A stretch of 25,786 bases of DNA from assembly GCA_964498765.1 (NCBI GenBank), contig CAZCIU010000040.1, forward strand, positions 1-25,786, read 5' to 3'. Position 1 is the first letter of the stretch. The number at the start of each line of letters is the position of its first letter. The translations under genes and the position numbers were made by a program. Source of the DNA: UPXZ01 sp964498765 (GTDB lineage Bacteria > Bacteroidota > Bacteroidia > Bacteroidales > Paludibacteraceae). Below, one piece after another: positions 1-7,801 of this stretch. The notes beneath the pieces are model-generated. The model saw only the letters and a list, made by a program, of their open reading frames with translations. It did no database searches and was not told the origin of the DNA.

Positions 1-1914
1 ACTACATGGTGGAACTATAAAAACAACAGATATAAAATTAACTTGATTGACACTCCGGGACACGTTGACTTTACTGTAGAAGTAGAGCGTTCACTACGTA
101 TCCTTGACGGAGCAGTTGCCGCATTCTGTGCTGTAGGTGGTGTAGAGCCTCAATCAGAAACAGTATGGCGTCAGGCTGAAAAATACAATGTGCCACGTAT
201 CGGCTACGTAAATAAAATGGACCGTTCGGGAGCTAACTTCTTTGAAGTAGTTCGTCAGGTACAAGACGTATTGAAGTCAAATCCTTGTCCAATTCAAATT
301 CCAATTGGCGCTGAAGAAAAATTCCGTGGCGTTGTGGATTTGATCAAAATGAAAGCTATCCTTTGGCACGATGAGTCAATGGGAGCTGAATACCACGTAG
401 AAGAAATCCCTGCTGATTTGCTGGAAGAAGCTCAAGAGTGGAGAGAAAAAATGCTTGAAGCTTGTGCTGAGTTTGACGATGTGGTAATGGAAAAATACTT
501 TGATGATCCAGATTCAATTACCGAAGAAGAAATCAAAGCAGCTATCCGTAAAGGTACACTTGAAATGAAAATTTACCCAATGATTTGTGGTTCTTCTTTC
601 AAAAACAAAGGTGTACAAACAATGCTTGACGCGGTTTGCGAATTCTTGCCAAGTCCTGCTGATACTCCTGAAATCGAAGGAACTGACCCTCGTACAGGAA
701 ATCAAGTGGTTCGCCACCCATCAGTAGAAGAGCCTCTTTGTGCTTTGGCGTTCAAAATCGCAACTGACCCTTATGTAGGGCGTCTATGCTATTTCAGAGT
801 TTACTCAGGTAAATTGGATGCCGGATCTTATGTTTTCAATACTCGTTCTGAAAAGAAAGAGCGTATTTCACGTATTTTCCAAATGCACTCCAATAAACAA
901 AACCCGGTAGAAACTATTTCTACAGGTGATATTGGTGCAGGAGTTGGTTTTAAAGATATCCGTACAGGAGACACACTTTGCGACGAATCAAACCAAATTA
1001 CACTTGAATCAATGGACTTCCCGGATCCGGTTATCGGTATTTCTGTAGAGCCAAAAACTCAGAAAGACTTAGATAAACTTGGAATGGGACTTGCAAAACT
1101 TGCAGAGGAAGATCCAACATTTACTGTACATACTGACGAACAATCTGGTCAAACCGTAATTAGCGGTATGGGTGAGCTTCACTTGGAGATTATCATCGAC
1201 CGTTTGAAACGTGAGTTCAAAGTAGAATGTAACCAAGGTCGTCCGCAAGTAGCTTACAAAGAAGCAATTACGCAACCAGTTGAAATCCGTGAGGTTTACA
1301 AAAAACAATCCGGAGGTCGTGGTAAGTTTGCTGATATTATTGTAAAAGTAGAGCCGGCTGACAAAGACTTCGAAGGAGGATTGCAATTTGTTGACGTGGT
1401 GAAAGGTGGTAACGTTCCAAAAGAATACATTCCATCTGTACAGAAAGGTTTCCAAATGGCAATGAAAAATGGTGTATTGGCCGGTTTCCCGGTAGATACT
1501 CTGAAAGTAACATTGCTTGACGGTTCTTTCCACCCGGTTGACTCGGATCAGCTTTCATTTGAAATCTGTGCTCAGATTGCCTACAAAACTGCTTGTGCAA
1601 AAGCAAAACCGGTACTTATGGAGCCAATCATGAAAATTGAAGTGGTAACTCCGGAAGAAAGCATGGGTGATGTGATTGGTGACTTGAACAAACGTCGCGG
1701 TCAAGTAGAAGGAATGGAATCAAGCCGTACAGGAGCAAGAATTGTAAAAGCAAAAGTTCCACTATCTGAAATGTTCGGATATGTAACTGCACTTCGTACA
1801 ATTTCATCCGGTCGTGCTACTTCATCCATGGAGTTCTCACACTACGCAGAAGTTTCAAGTGCTATTGCTAAGCAAGTAGTTACTGAAGCTGGCGGTAAAG
1901 TAGAATTACTGTAA
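1..1914 (+). CDS. fusA: Elongation factor G, 5'-truncated by window edge
   Basis: This is the translocase GTPase that moves tRNA and mRNA through the ribosome and helps recycle ribosomes. The frame is open from base 1 and gives 637 visible residues; about 70 N-terminal residues (P-loop and most of switch I) lie outside the window compared with the usual ~705. The window opens just after switch I, and the G3 motif DTPGH is at visible residues 17-21 and the G4 motif NKMD at 71-74. Domains II, III, IV (GGRGKFADI loop) and V follow to the end. It stands directly before rpsJ, the Bacteroidetes arrangement in which the str and S10 operons are joined and tuf is elsewhere. An internal TTG at 43 is not the start: homology continues upstream of it. 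Confidence 0.97.
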   Translation, partial: TTWWNYKNNRYKINLIDTPGHVDFTVEVERSLRILDGAVAAFCAVGGVEPQSETVWRQAEKYNVPRIGYVNKMDRSGANFFEVVRQVQDVLKSNPCPIQIPIGAEEKFRGVVDLIKMKAILWHDESMGAEYHVEEIPADLLEEAQEWREKMLEACAEFDDVVMEKYFDDPDSITEEEIKAAIRKGTLEMKIYPMICGSSFKNKGVQTMLDAVCEFLPSPADTPEIEGTDPRTGNQVVRHPSVEEPLCALAFKIATDPYVGRLCYFRVYSGKLDAGSYVFNTRSEKKERISRIFQMHSNKQNPVETISTGDIGAGVGFKDIRTGDTLCDESNQITLESMDFPDPVIGISVEPKTQKDLDKLGMGLAKLAEEDPTFTVHTDEQSGQTVISGMGELHLEIIIDRLKREFKVECNQGRPQVAYKEAITQPVEIREVYKKQSGGRGKFADIIVKVEPADKDFEGGLQFVDVVKGGNVPKEYIPSVQKGFQMAMKNGVLAGFPVDTLKVTLLDGSFHPVDSDQLSFEICAQIAYKTACAKAKPVLMEPIMKIEVVTPEESMGDVIGDLNKRRGQVEGMESSRTGARIVKAKVPLSEMFGYVTALRTISSGRATSSMEFSHYAEVSSAIAKQVVTEAGGKVELL

Positions 1915-1925
1915 TAAATTAATAG

Positions 1926-1960
1926 TCAAAAGTTTGTAGCCGATGGTTGCAAACTTTTGA
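1926..1960 (+). repeat. Strong hairpin between fusA and rpsJ
   Basis: A perfect 11-bp inverted repeat (TCAAAAGTTTG at 1926-1936 and its complement at 1950-1960) continues inward with two G-U pairs to give a stem of about 16 bp closed by a 3-nt loop. It begins 11 nt after the fusA stop. The downstream strand runs into UUGUGU and not into a clean U-tract, so it is a weak terminator at best; attenuation or mRNA processing and stabilisation of the fusA 3' end fit as well. A second small hairpin (TTGCTTA at 1982-1988, TAAGCAA at 2001-2007) follows before rpsJ. Confidence 0.7.
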
Positions 1961-2045
1961 TTGTGTAATATAATCGGGAGATTGCTTAGCGAATGACTCT
2001 TAAGCAAACCCAACAATTCAAATAAACATTTTAATAAAAACGACA

Positions 2046-2351
2046 ATGAGTCAAAAAATTAGAATTAAATTAAAATCGTATGATCACAATCTGGTAGATA
2101 AATCTGCTGAGAAAATTGTGAAAACTGTAAAAGCAACAGGTGCTGTAGTAAGCGGTCCAATTCCACTTCCAACTCACAAAAGAATCTTTACAGTAAACCG
2201 TGCAACTTTCGTTAACAAAAAATCACGCGAACAGTTCGAACTTTCATCTTACAAACGCCTTATCGACATTTATAGCTCAACCAGCAAAACTGTTGATGCA
2301 CTGATGAAACTTGAATTGCCAAGTGGAGTAGAAGTTGAAATCAAAGTATAA
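2046..2351 (+). CDS. rpsJ: 30S ribosomal protein uS10
   Basis: uS10 sits in the head of the 30S subunit and, in other bacteria, also pairs with NusB in transcription antitermination and links NusG to the ribosome. The 101 residues match the family's length. The signature GPIPLPT loop is at residues 37-43, followed by the conserved KSREQFE stretch at 59-65. The ATG has no Shine-Dalgarno sequence, only A/T-rich DNA before it. It is the first gene of the S10 block and is followed by a 164-nt repeat-filled spacer. Confidence 0.98.
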   Translation: MSQKIRIKLKSYDHNLVDKSAEKIVKTVKATGAVVSGPIPLPTHKRIFTVNRATFVNKKSREQFELSSYKRLIDIYSSTSKTVDALMKLELPSGVEVEIKV

Positions 2352-2360
2352 TAATAGTGA

Positions 2361-2500
2361 ACGAGTAAACAAGTTGACAAGTTGACAAGTTTAGTCGAAG
2401 CTAGATTAGAAAATAGAATTAATAAAATAATATTGACAAGTTTTGAGAATTTAATTAAACATTAATCTTGTTTAATTGTGTACTCGTAAACTTGTCAACT
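2361..2500 (+). repeat. Inverted repeat with 8-nt tandem words, rpsJ-rplC spacer
   Basis: The left part holds almost three copies of the octamer CAAGTTGA (2370-2393). The 14-mer AGTTGACAAGTTTA at 2380-2393 has a perfect reverse complement at 2487-2500. A further direct copy of TTGACAAGTTT lies in the middle (2432-2442), and ACGAGTA at 2361-2367 pairs with TACTCGT at 2481-2487. The element starts 9 nt after the rpsJ stop and ends 15 nt before rplC, so it fills the spacer. Confidence 0.75.
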
Positions 2501-2515
2501 AATTAAAAAATTGAA

Positions 2516-3136
2516 ATGCCAGGATTATTAGGAAAAAAAATCGGAATGACTTCCGTTTTCAGTGCCGATGGAAAAAACTTGCCATGCACTGTTATCGAAA
2601 CAGGTCCTTGTGTTGTTACTCAAATCAAAACCTTAGAAAAAGACGGTTATGAAGCAGTACAGTTTGGTTTTCTGGAAAAAACAGAAAAACACACTAACAA
2701 AGCTGAAGCAGGTCACTTCAAAGTAGCTGGAGTAGCGCCACAACGCCACTTGGTTGAGTTCAAAGGAGCTGAACAAGAGTTCACATTGGGTGAAGTAATC
2801 ACCGTTGACAAAATGTTTGAAGAAGATATCTACGTTGACGTAGTAGGAACTTCAAAAGGAAAAGGACACCAAGGTGTGGTAAAACGCCACGGATTTGGTG
2901 GAGTAGGAGACCGCACACACGGTCAGCACAATCGTCTTCGCGCACCAGGTTCACTGGGAGCATCTTCATGGCCTTCCAGAGTTATGAAAGGTATGAGAAT
3001 GGGTGGACGTACAGGCGGCGAGCGTGTAACTATGCAAAATTTACAGGTATTAAAAGTTATCCCTGAGCAAAATCTTTTAGTAGTAAAAGGTTCTGTACCG
3101 GGAGCTAAAGGTTCAATCGTAATCATCTATAAATAA
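2516..3136 (+). CDS. rplC: 50S ribosomal protein uL3
   Basis: uL3 is one of the primary assembly proteins of the 50S subunit and reaches toward the peptidyl transferase centre. The 206 residues match the family, starting MPGLLGKKIGMT and carrying the conserved C-terminal extension with GVGDRTHGQHNRLRAPGS and then the RMGGRTG segment. The start is fixed by the conserved N-terminus. It is separated from rplD by only 2 nt, which argues for translational coupling. Confidence 0.98.
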   Translation: MPGLLGKKIGMTSVFSADGKNLPCTVIETGPCVVTQIKTLEKDGYEAVQFGFLEKTEKHTNKAEAGHFKVAGVAPQRHLVEFKGAEQEFTLGEVITVDKMFEEDIYVDVVGTSKGKGHQGVVKRHGFGGVGDRTHGQHNRLRAPGSLGASSWPSRVMKGMRMGGRTGGERVTMQNLQVLKVIPEQNLLVVKGSVPGAKGSIVIIYK

Positions 3137-3138
3137 TC

Positions 3139-3768
3139 ATGGAACTTAGTATTTTAAACATTCAAGGAAAAGAAACCGGTAAAAAAGTATCGTTAGACGA
3201 TGCAGTTTTCGGTATTGAGCCAAATGACCATGCTATTTATTTAGATGTGAAACAATATTTGGCAAATCAGCGTCAAGGCACACACAAAACAAAAGGTAGA
3301 AGTGAAGTAGCCGGAAGTACTCGCAAGCTTGGTCGTCAGAAAGGCGGCGGTGGCGCACGTCCGGGTGATATCAAATCTCCAATTCGTGTAGGTGGTGGAC
3401 GTATTTTTGGTCCGGTTCCACGTGACTACAGCTTCAAACTAAACAAAAAAGTAAAACAACTGGCTCGCAAATCTGCACTTTCATACAAAGCTAAAGACAG
3501 CGCTATCACAGTTGTAAACGAACTTGTTTTCGAAGCTCCAAAAACGAAAGATTTCGTAGCAATGACAAAAAATTTGCAAGTTGCTGATAAAAAGACACTT
3601 TTCGTTTTGTCAAATGGAAATAAAAACGTATATTTGTCGGCTCGTAATTTACAGGGCGTAAAAGTTTTAACTGTTTCTGAATTAAGCACATACGCAATTC
3701 TTCATGCGAAGAATTTAGTGTTTACTGAAGAATCGGTTGCTGCATTAGAAAATACATTTAAAGCGTAA
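3139..3768 (+). CDS. rplD: 50S ribosomal protein uL4
   Basis: uL4 binds 23S rRNA and its long loop lines the nascent-peptide exit tunnel. In gamma-proteobacteria it also represses the S10 operon; no matching leader is visible here because the usual operon start is replaced by fusA. The 209-residue product carries the basic glycine-rich loop at about residues 45-95 (KLGRQKGGGGARPGD and GGGRIFGP) and a globular core ending in AALENTFKA. It starts 2 nt after the rplC stop with no Shine-Dalgarno sequence. Confidence 0.97.
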   Translation: MELSILNIQGKETGKKVSLDDAVFGIEPNDHAIYLDVKQYLANQRQGTHKTKGRSEVAGSTRKLGRQKGGGGARPGDIKSPIRVGGGRIFGPVPRDYSFKLNKKVKQLARKSALSYKAKDSAITVVNELVFEAPKTKDFVAMTKNLQVADKKTLFVLSNGNKNVYLSARNLQGVKVLTVSELSTYAILHAKNLVFTEESVAALENTFKA

Positions 3769-3773
3769 GGAGG
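3767..3773 (+). promoter_or_regulatory. Strong Shine-Dalgarno before rplW
   Basis: AAGGAGG lies 7 nt before the rplW ATG and overlaps the rplD stop codon. Most genes in this window have only A/T-rich leaders, as expected in Bacteroidetes, whose ribosomes occlude the anti-Shine-Dalgarno of 16S rRNA, so this near-perfect match stands out. Confidence 0.75.
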
Positions 3774-3780
3774 AAAAAGT

Positions 3781-4071
3781 ATGTCAATAATTGTAAAACC
3801 AATCGTTACTGAAAAGATGACTCAGTTGGGCGACAAACTAAATCGTTACGGCTTTAGAGTAGAAAAATCAGCAAATAAGGTTGAAATTAAAAAAGCAATC
3901 GAAGCAATGTACAGTGTGACAGTTACCGATGTTAACACATTGGTAGTAGCTCCTAAGAAAAAAATGCGCTATACAAAAAGCGGAGTAAGTCGCGGAGCAA
4001 CTAATGCTTACAAAAAAGCAATCGTTACGCTGAAAGAAGGTGATGTAATAGATTTTTATAGCAATATCTAA
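3781..4071 (+). CDS. rplW: 50S ribosomal protein uL23
   Basis: uL23 sits at the exit of the polypeptide tunnel and is a docking site for trigger factor and SRP. The 96-residue product starts with the conserved IVKPIVTEKMT and carries the internal basic loop PKKKMRYTKSGVSRG that reaches into the tunnel region. It is one of three genes in the cluster with a clear Shine-Dalgarno sequence. A 102-nt heptamer-repeat spacer follows immediately after its stop codon. Confidence 0.97.
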   Translation: MSIIVKPIVTEKMTQLGDKLNRYGFRVEKSANKVEIKKAIEAMYSVTVTDVNTLVVAPKKKMRYTKSGVSRGATNAYKKAIVTLKEGDVIDFYSNI

Positions 4072-4164
4072 AAATTAGAAATCTGAAATTAGAAATTAGA
4101 ATAAGGAAGTATAATTGCTGCGAAGCAAATGACTTCAAACTTCTAACTTCTAACTTCTAACTTA
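4072..4164 (+). repeat. Heptamer-array inverted repeat, rplW-rplB spacer
   Basis: The left arm (4072-4110) is a run of 7-nt units of type AAATTAG (variants AAATCTG, AATAAGG); their last G falls at 4078, 4085, 4092, 4099 and 4106, exactly 7 apart. The right arm (4133-4163) is CTTCTAA units with CTT at 4133, 4140, 4147, 4154 and 4161, again exactly 7 apart. The right word is the reverse complement of AAGTTAG, so the arms can pair. Between them lies a small hairpin, TTGCT-GCGA-AGCAA (4115-4128). The array starts directly after the rplW stop and ends 10 nt before rplB. Confidence 0.85.
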
Positions 4165-4173
4165 AATAAATAA

Positions 4174-5001
4174 ATGGCTGTACGTAAATTAAAGCCCACA
4201 ACACCGGGGCAGAGACACAAGATTATTGGTACATTTGACACAATTACGGCAAGTGCACCAGAAAAATCTCTTGTAGGCGGAGCAAACTATAAAAGTGGAG
4301 GTCGTAACCATCAAGGTAAAATGACCATGCGCTATTTAGGTGGTGGTCACAAGAGAAAATATAGAGTAATTGACTTTAAACGTAACAAAGATGGTGTTCC
4401 AGCTACAGTAAAAGCAATCGAATATGATCCGAACCGTTCGGCTCGTATCGCGCTGCTATATTATGCTGATGGCGAAAAACGTTACATTCTTGCGCCAAAT
4501 GGTCTGCAAGTGGGTCAAGTAGTTCTTTCAGGATCAGAAGCTGCTCCTGAAGTTGGTAATGCGTTGTTATTACAAAACATTCCACTTGGTACAGTAGTTC
4601 ACAACATCGAACTACGTCCGGGACAAGGAGCATCCATTGCTCGTTCTGCCGGAACATTTGCACAATTAACTTCGAGAGAAGATAAATATGCGCTAGTAAA
4701 AATGCCATCTGGAGAAATCAGAAAGATACTTTCTGCATGTAAAGCAACAATCGGAAGCGTAGGAAACTCTGACCACGCACTGGAAAGATCCGGTAAAGCC
4801 GGTCGTTCTCGTTGGCTCGGACGTCGTCCACGCGTGAGAGGTGTAGCTATGAACCCAGTAGATCACCCGATGGGTGGTGGTGAAGGACGTGCTTCAGGTG
4901 GACACCCACGTTCACGTAAAGGTTTATTGGCTAAAGGATACAGAACTCGTCGTCCTAAAAACCAATCAAATCAATATATTATTGAAAGAAGAAAAAAATA
5001 A
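4174..5001 (+). CDS. rplB: 50S ribosomal protein uL2
   Basis: uL2 is a core 50S protein needed for subunit association and for an active peptidyl transferase centre. The 275 residues are the standard length. The conserved NPVDHP segment near the C-terminus keeps the histidine (His231) equivalent to the functionally important E. coli His229; the next position that is often His is Met233. The glycine-rich GGGEGRASGGHP and basic RRPKNQSNQ tail follow. No Shine-Dalgarno sequence is seen. Confidence 0.98.
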   Translation: MAVRKLKPTTPGQRHKIIGTFDTITASAPEKSLVGGANYKSGGRNHQGKMTMRYLGGGHKRKYRVIDFKRNKDGVPATVKAIEYDPNRSARIALLYYADGEKRYILAPNGLQVGQVVLSGSEAAPEVGNALLLQNIPLGTVVHNIELRPGQGASIARSAGTFAQLTSREDKYALVKMPSGEIRKILSACKATIGSVGNSDHALERSGKAGRSRWLGRRPRVRGVAMNPVDHPMGGGEGRASGGHPRSRKGLLAKGYRTRRPKNQSNQYIIERRKK

Positions 5002-5023
5002 TTAGAAAAACTAAGTAAATAAT

Positions 5024-5290
5024 ATGAGCCGTTCGTTAAAAAAAGGACCATTTATCAGCGTAAAATTAGAAAACAAAGTGCTGGCGATGAATGAAAGCGG
5101 AAAAAAATCCGTAGTAAAGACATGGTCACGCGCAACAATGATTTCTCCTGATTTCGTTGGTCACACAATCGCAGTTCACAATGGAAACAAATTCATACCC
5201 GTATATATTACAGAAAATATGGTAGGACATAAATTGGGCGAATTCGCACCAACTCGTATTTTCCGTGGTCACGGTGGTAAGAAGAAATGA
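5024..5290 (+). CDS. rpsS: 30S ribosomal protein uS19
   Basis: uS19 lies in the 30S head near the A-site finger contact and binds 16S rRNA together with uS13. The product is 88 residues, typical for the family, beginning SRSLKKGPF and carrying the signature TWSRATMISPDFVGHTIAVHNG, split here around residues 33-55, then KLGEFAPTR and a basic GHGGKKK end. It lies 22 nt after rplB and 49 nt before rplV. Confidence 0.98.
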   Translation: MSRSLKKGPFISVKLENKVLAMNESGKKSVVKTWSRATMISPDFVGHTIAVHNGNKFIPVYITENMVGHKLGEFAPTRIFRGHGGKKK

Positions 5291-5339
5291 TCCATTGACA
5301 AAGTTTAAAGTAAGAAAAAAGTAAAAAAATTTCGATACA

Positions 5340-5750
5340 ATGGGTCAAAGAAAGAAAATATCAGCCGACGCAAGAAAAGAAGCAAATAAATCGCTTTATT
5401 TCGCTAAGCTAAACGATGTTCCTACTTCTCCACGCAAAATGCGTCTGGTAGCAGACATGATTCGTGGCATGGAAGTGAACAAAGCTTTGAGCGTATTAAA
5501 GTTCTCAAGCAAAGAAGCTTCTCTTAAAATGGAAAAGTTGCTGAAATCTGCTATCGCTAACTGGGAAGTTAAGACAGAAGATAAAGCAGAGAATGCGAAT
5601 TTATATGTAAGTGCAGTATATGTTGATTCTGCTACAATGCTGAAACGTTTGCGTACCGCTCCACAAGGTCGCGGTTATCGTATCCGCAAGCGCTCAAATC
5701 ACGTAACACTGTATGTGGATACTAAGAATACTAACGATAACCAAAATTAA
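5340..5750 (+). CDS. rplV: 50S ribosomal protein uL22
   Basis: uL22 lines the exit tunnel with its long beta-hairpin, where macrolide-resistance changes are known in other bacteria. The 136 residues are slightly longer than the ~110 of E. coli, with about 20 extra residues before the conserved SPRKMRLVADMIRG segment and a short hydrophilic tail. The tunnel hairpin is the LKRLRTAPQGRGYRIRKRSNH region, with conserved residues at about 100-120. The ATG at 5340 is the only reasonable start; rpsC follows after 5 nt. Confidence 0.97.
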   Translation: MGQRKKISADARKEANKSLYFAKLNDVPTSPRKMRLVADMIRGMEVNKALSVLKFSSKEASLKMEKLLKSAIANWEVKTEDKAENANLYVSAVYVDSATMLKRLRTAPQGRGYRIRKRSNHVTLYVDTKNTNDNQN

Positions 5751-5755
5751 GCAAG

Positions 5756-6493
5756 ATGGGACAGAAAACAAATCCGATAAGTAATCGATTAGGAATCATC
5801 CGCGGATGGGATTCTAACTGGTATGGTGGCAACAACTATGGTGACACTATCCTGGAAGACAGCAAAATCAGAAAATACCTGAATGCCCGCCTTGCTAAAG
5901 CTAGCGTATCACGCATCATTATCGAACGTACATTGAAACTAGTAACCATCACCGTATGTACAGCCCGTCCCGGTATTATTATCGGTAAAGGCGGTCAGGA
6001 AGTGGACAAGCTAAAAGAAGAATTGAAAAAAATCACTGATAAAGAGGTTCAAATTAATATCTTCGAAATCAAACGTCCGGAACTCGATGCAGTAATCGTT
6101 GCAAACAACGTAGCTCGTCAGGTAGAAGGTAAGATTGCTTACCGCCGTGCAGTGAAAATGGCTATTGCATCTACCATGAGATTGGGAGCCGAAGGTATTA
6201 AAATTCAAGTATCAGGTCGTCTGAATGGTGCTGAGATGGCACGTTCAGAAATGTACAAAGAAGGAAGAACTCCACTTCACACTTTCAGAGCAGATATAGA
6301 TTATGCGCATGCTGAAGCTTTGACTAAAGTAGGTATAATCGGTATCAAAGTTTGGATTTGCCGTGGAGAAGTGTACGGAAAGAGAGACTTGGCACCTAAC
6401 TTTACATCAGCTAAAGATTCAGGACGCGGAGGTCACCACGGTGGCGAGCGCTCAGATCGCGGCGGTAAAGGTTTCAGAAAAAGAAGAAAATAA
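5756..6493 (+). CDS. rpsC: 30S ribosomal protein uS3
   Basis: uS3 forms part of the mRNA entry channel and helicase of the 30S subunit. The product has 245 residues. It starts MGQKTNPI, has a KH domain with the GIIIGKGG motif (residues 73-80), and the conserved C-terminal half with GRLNGAEMARSE and the GIKVWI strand. The tail is rich in Gly, Arg, His and Lys (about 220-245). It is probably translationally coupled to rplV, 5 nt upstream. Confidence 0.98.
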   Translation: MGQKTNPISNRLGIIRGWDSNWYGGNNYGDTILEDSKIRKYLNARLAKASVSRIIIERTLKLVTITVCTARPGIIIGKGGQEVDKLKEELKKITDKEVQINIFEIKRPELDAVIVANNVARQVEGKIAYRRAVKMAIASTMRLGAEGIKIQVSGRLNGAEMARSEMYKEGRTPLHTFRADIDYAHAEALTKVGIIGIKVWICRGEVYGKRDLAPNFTSAKDSGRGGHHGGERSDRGGKGFRKRRK

Positions 6494-6523
6494 CAGGTAC
6501 TAATGCATTTGAAATAAGAAATT

Positions 6524-6952
6524 ATGTTACAACCTAAAAAAACCAAATACAGAAGGCAGCAGGACGGTAAATTCAAAGGAAATGCACAACGTGGAAATCA
6601 GTTGGCATTCGGATCCTTCGGAATTAAAACCATGGAAGCCAAATGGCTTACCGGACGTCAGCTGGAAGCCGCACGTATTGCAGTGACACGCTTCATGCAA
6701 CGTGAAGGACAAGTATGGATTCGTGTTTTCCCCGATAAAGCAATTACCCGTAAACCTGCAGATACACGTCAGGGTAAAGGTAAAGGAAATCCGGAAGGAT
6801 TTGTAGCTCCTGTAACACCGGGACGCATCCTTTTCGAAATCGAAGGAGTACCATTTGACGTAGCTAAAGAAGCTTTGCGTCTAGCAGCACAAAAGTTGCC
6901 CGTAACTACAAAATTCGTAGTAAGACGCGACTATGATCAAACATCAAAATAA
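6524..6952 (+). CDS. rplP: 50S ribosomal protein uL16
   Basis: uL16 helps shape the A-site tRNA binding region of the 50S subunit and is a late assembly protein. The 142 residues start MLQPKKTKYRR and carry the WIRVFPDKAITRKP strand. The loop arginine Arg82 (TRQGKGKG) is equivalent to E. coli Arg81, the residue hydroxylated in that organism; whether that happens here cannot be seen. No Shine-Dalgarno sequence is present. rpmC begins 11 nt downstream. Confidence 0.98.
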   Translation: MLQPKKTKYRRQQDGKFKGNAQRGNQLAFGSFGIKTMEAKWLTGRQLEAARIAVTRFMQREGQVWIRVFPDKAITRKPADTRQGKGKGNPEGFVAPVTPGRILFEIEGVPFDVAKEALRLAAQKLPVTTKFVVRRDYDQTSK

Positions 6953-6963
6953 AGCATAAGGAA

Positions 6964-7158
6964 ATGAAAACAAGTGAAATTATAGAATTAACTGACAAAG
7001 AACTTCGCGAACGTATGGATGCCGAAAACGAACATCTTACTCGCTTGAAGATGAATCATGCCATTTCGCCGCTTGATAATCCGTTGCAAATTAAAGATGT
7101 ACGTCGTAATATCGCTCGTTTTGCAACAGAATTGCGTCAGAGAGAAATCAACAAATAA
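6964..7158 (+). CDS. rpmC: 50S ribosomal protein uL29
   Basis: uL29 is a small two-helix protein beside uL23 at the tunnel exit. The product has 64 residues, which fits the family. It starts MKTSEIIELTDKEL and ends with the conserved second helix containing IKDVRRNIARFATELRQRE. A weak AAGGA lies too close to the ATG to be a good ribosome-binding site. The gene sits between rplP and rpsQ with spacers of 11 and 13 nt. Confidence 0.97.
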   Translation: MKTSEIIELTDKELRERMDAENEHLTRLKMNHAISPLDNPLQIKDVRRNIARFATELRQREINK

Positions 7159-7171
7159 AAATTAAATTCTG

Positions 7172-7429
7172 ATGGAAACAAGAAATCTAAGAAAAGTTAG
7201 AACGGGTGTGGTTTCGAGCAACAAAATGGACAAAACCATTACTGTAGCTGTAAAATGGAAAGAGAAGCACCCTATTTACGGAAAATTCGTAAATAAGACA
7301 AAAAAATACCATGCTCATGATGATAAAAACGACTGTAACATTGGCGACACTGTTACTATCATGGAAACTCGTCCTTTGAGCAAAACTAAAAGATGGAGAT
7401 TAATCGAAATTAACGAAAGAGCTAAGTAA
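7172..7429 (+). CDS. rpsQ: 30S ribosomal protein uS17
   Basis: uS17 is an early-binding 30S protein of the OB-fold type. The product has 85 residues. It shows the conserved TGVVSSNKMDKTITV strand near the N-terminus and the GDTVTIMETRPLSKTKRW motif toward the C-terminus, which is the family signature. Spacing to rplN is only 5 nt, so coupling is likely. Confidence 0.98.
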   Translation: METRNLRKVRTGVVSSNKMDKTITVAVKWKEKHPIYGKFVNKTKKYHAHDDKNDCNIGDTVTIMETRPLSKTKRWRLIEINERAK

Positions 7430-7434
7430 GAATT

Positions 7435-7800
7435 ATGGTACAACAAGAATCAAGACTCACAGTAGCAGATAATAGTGGCGCTAAAGAGGTGCTATGTATC
7501 CGCGTGTTAGGTGGGACAGGAAAACGTTACGCATCACTGGGCGACATCATCGTTGTCAGCGTGAAAAGCGTAATCCCTTCCAGCGACATCAAAAAAGGAA
7601 TTGTATCCAAAGCAGTAGTAGTACGCACTAAAAAAGAAGTACGTCGCGCTGACGGTTCTTACATTCGTTTCGATGACAATGCTTGCGTTCTTTTGAACAA
7701 CGCAGGTGAAATTCGCGGAAGCCGTATTTTCGGTCCGGTAGCTCGTGAACTTCGTGCTACAAATATGAAAATTATATCACTTGCACCTGAGGTGCTTTAA
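7435..7800 (+). CDS. rplN: 50S ribosomal protein uL14
   Basis: uL14 lies at the subunit interface and is the binding site of the silencing factor RsfS in many bacteria. The product has 121 residues and begins MVQQESRLTVADNSGAKEV, the family hallmark, followed by the conserved RIFGPVARELR segment near the C-terminus. The stop codon is followed at once by a 141-nt heptamer-repeat spacer separating this gene from rplX, an unusually large gap for this gene pair. Confidence 0.98.
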   Translation: MVQQESRLTVADNSGAKEVLCIRVLGGTGKRYASLGDIIVVSVKSVIPSSDIKKGIVSKAVVVRTKKEVRRADGSYIRFDDNACVLLNNAGEIRGSRIFGPVARELRATNMKIISLAPEVL

Positions 7801-7801
7801 T

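Noticed and set aside
43..45. TTG as the start of EF-G
   Set aside because: The frame is open to base 1 and the upstream residues match EF-G; the gene is cut by the window edge.
1069..1606. Minus-strand frames opposite fusA
   Set aside because: They are shadows of a highly conserved gene with no independent support.
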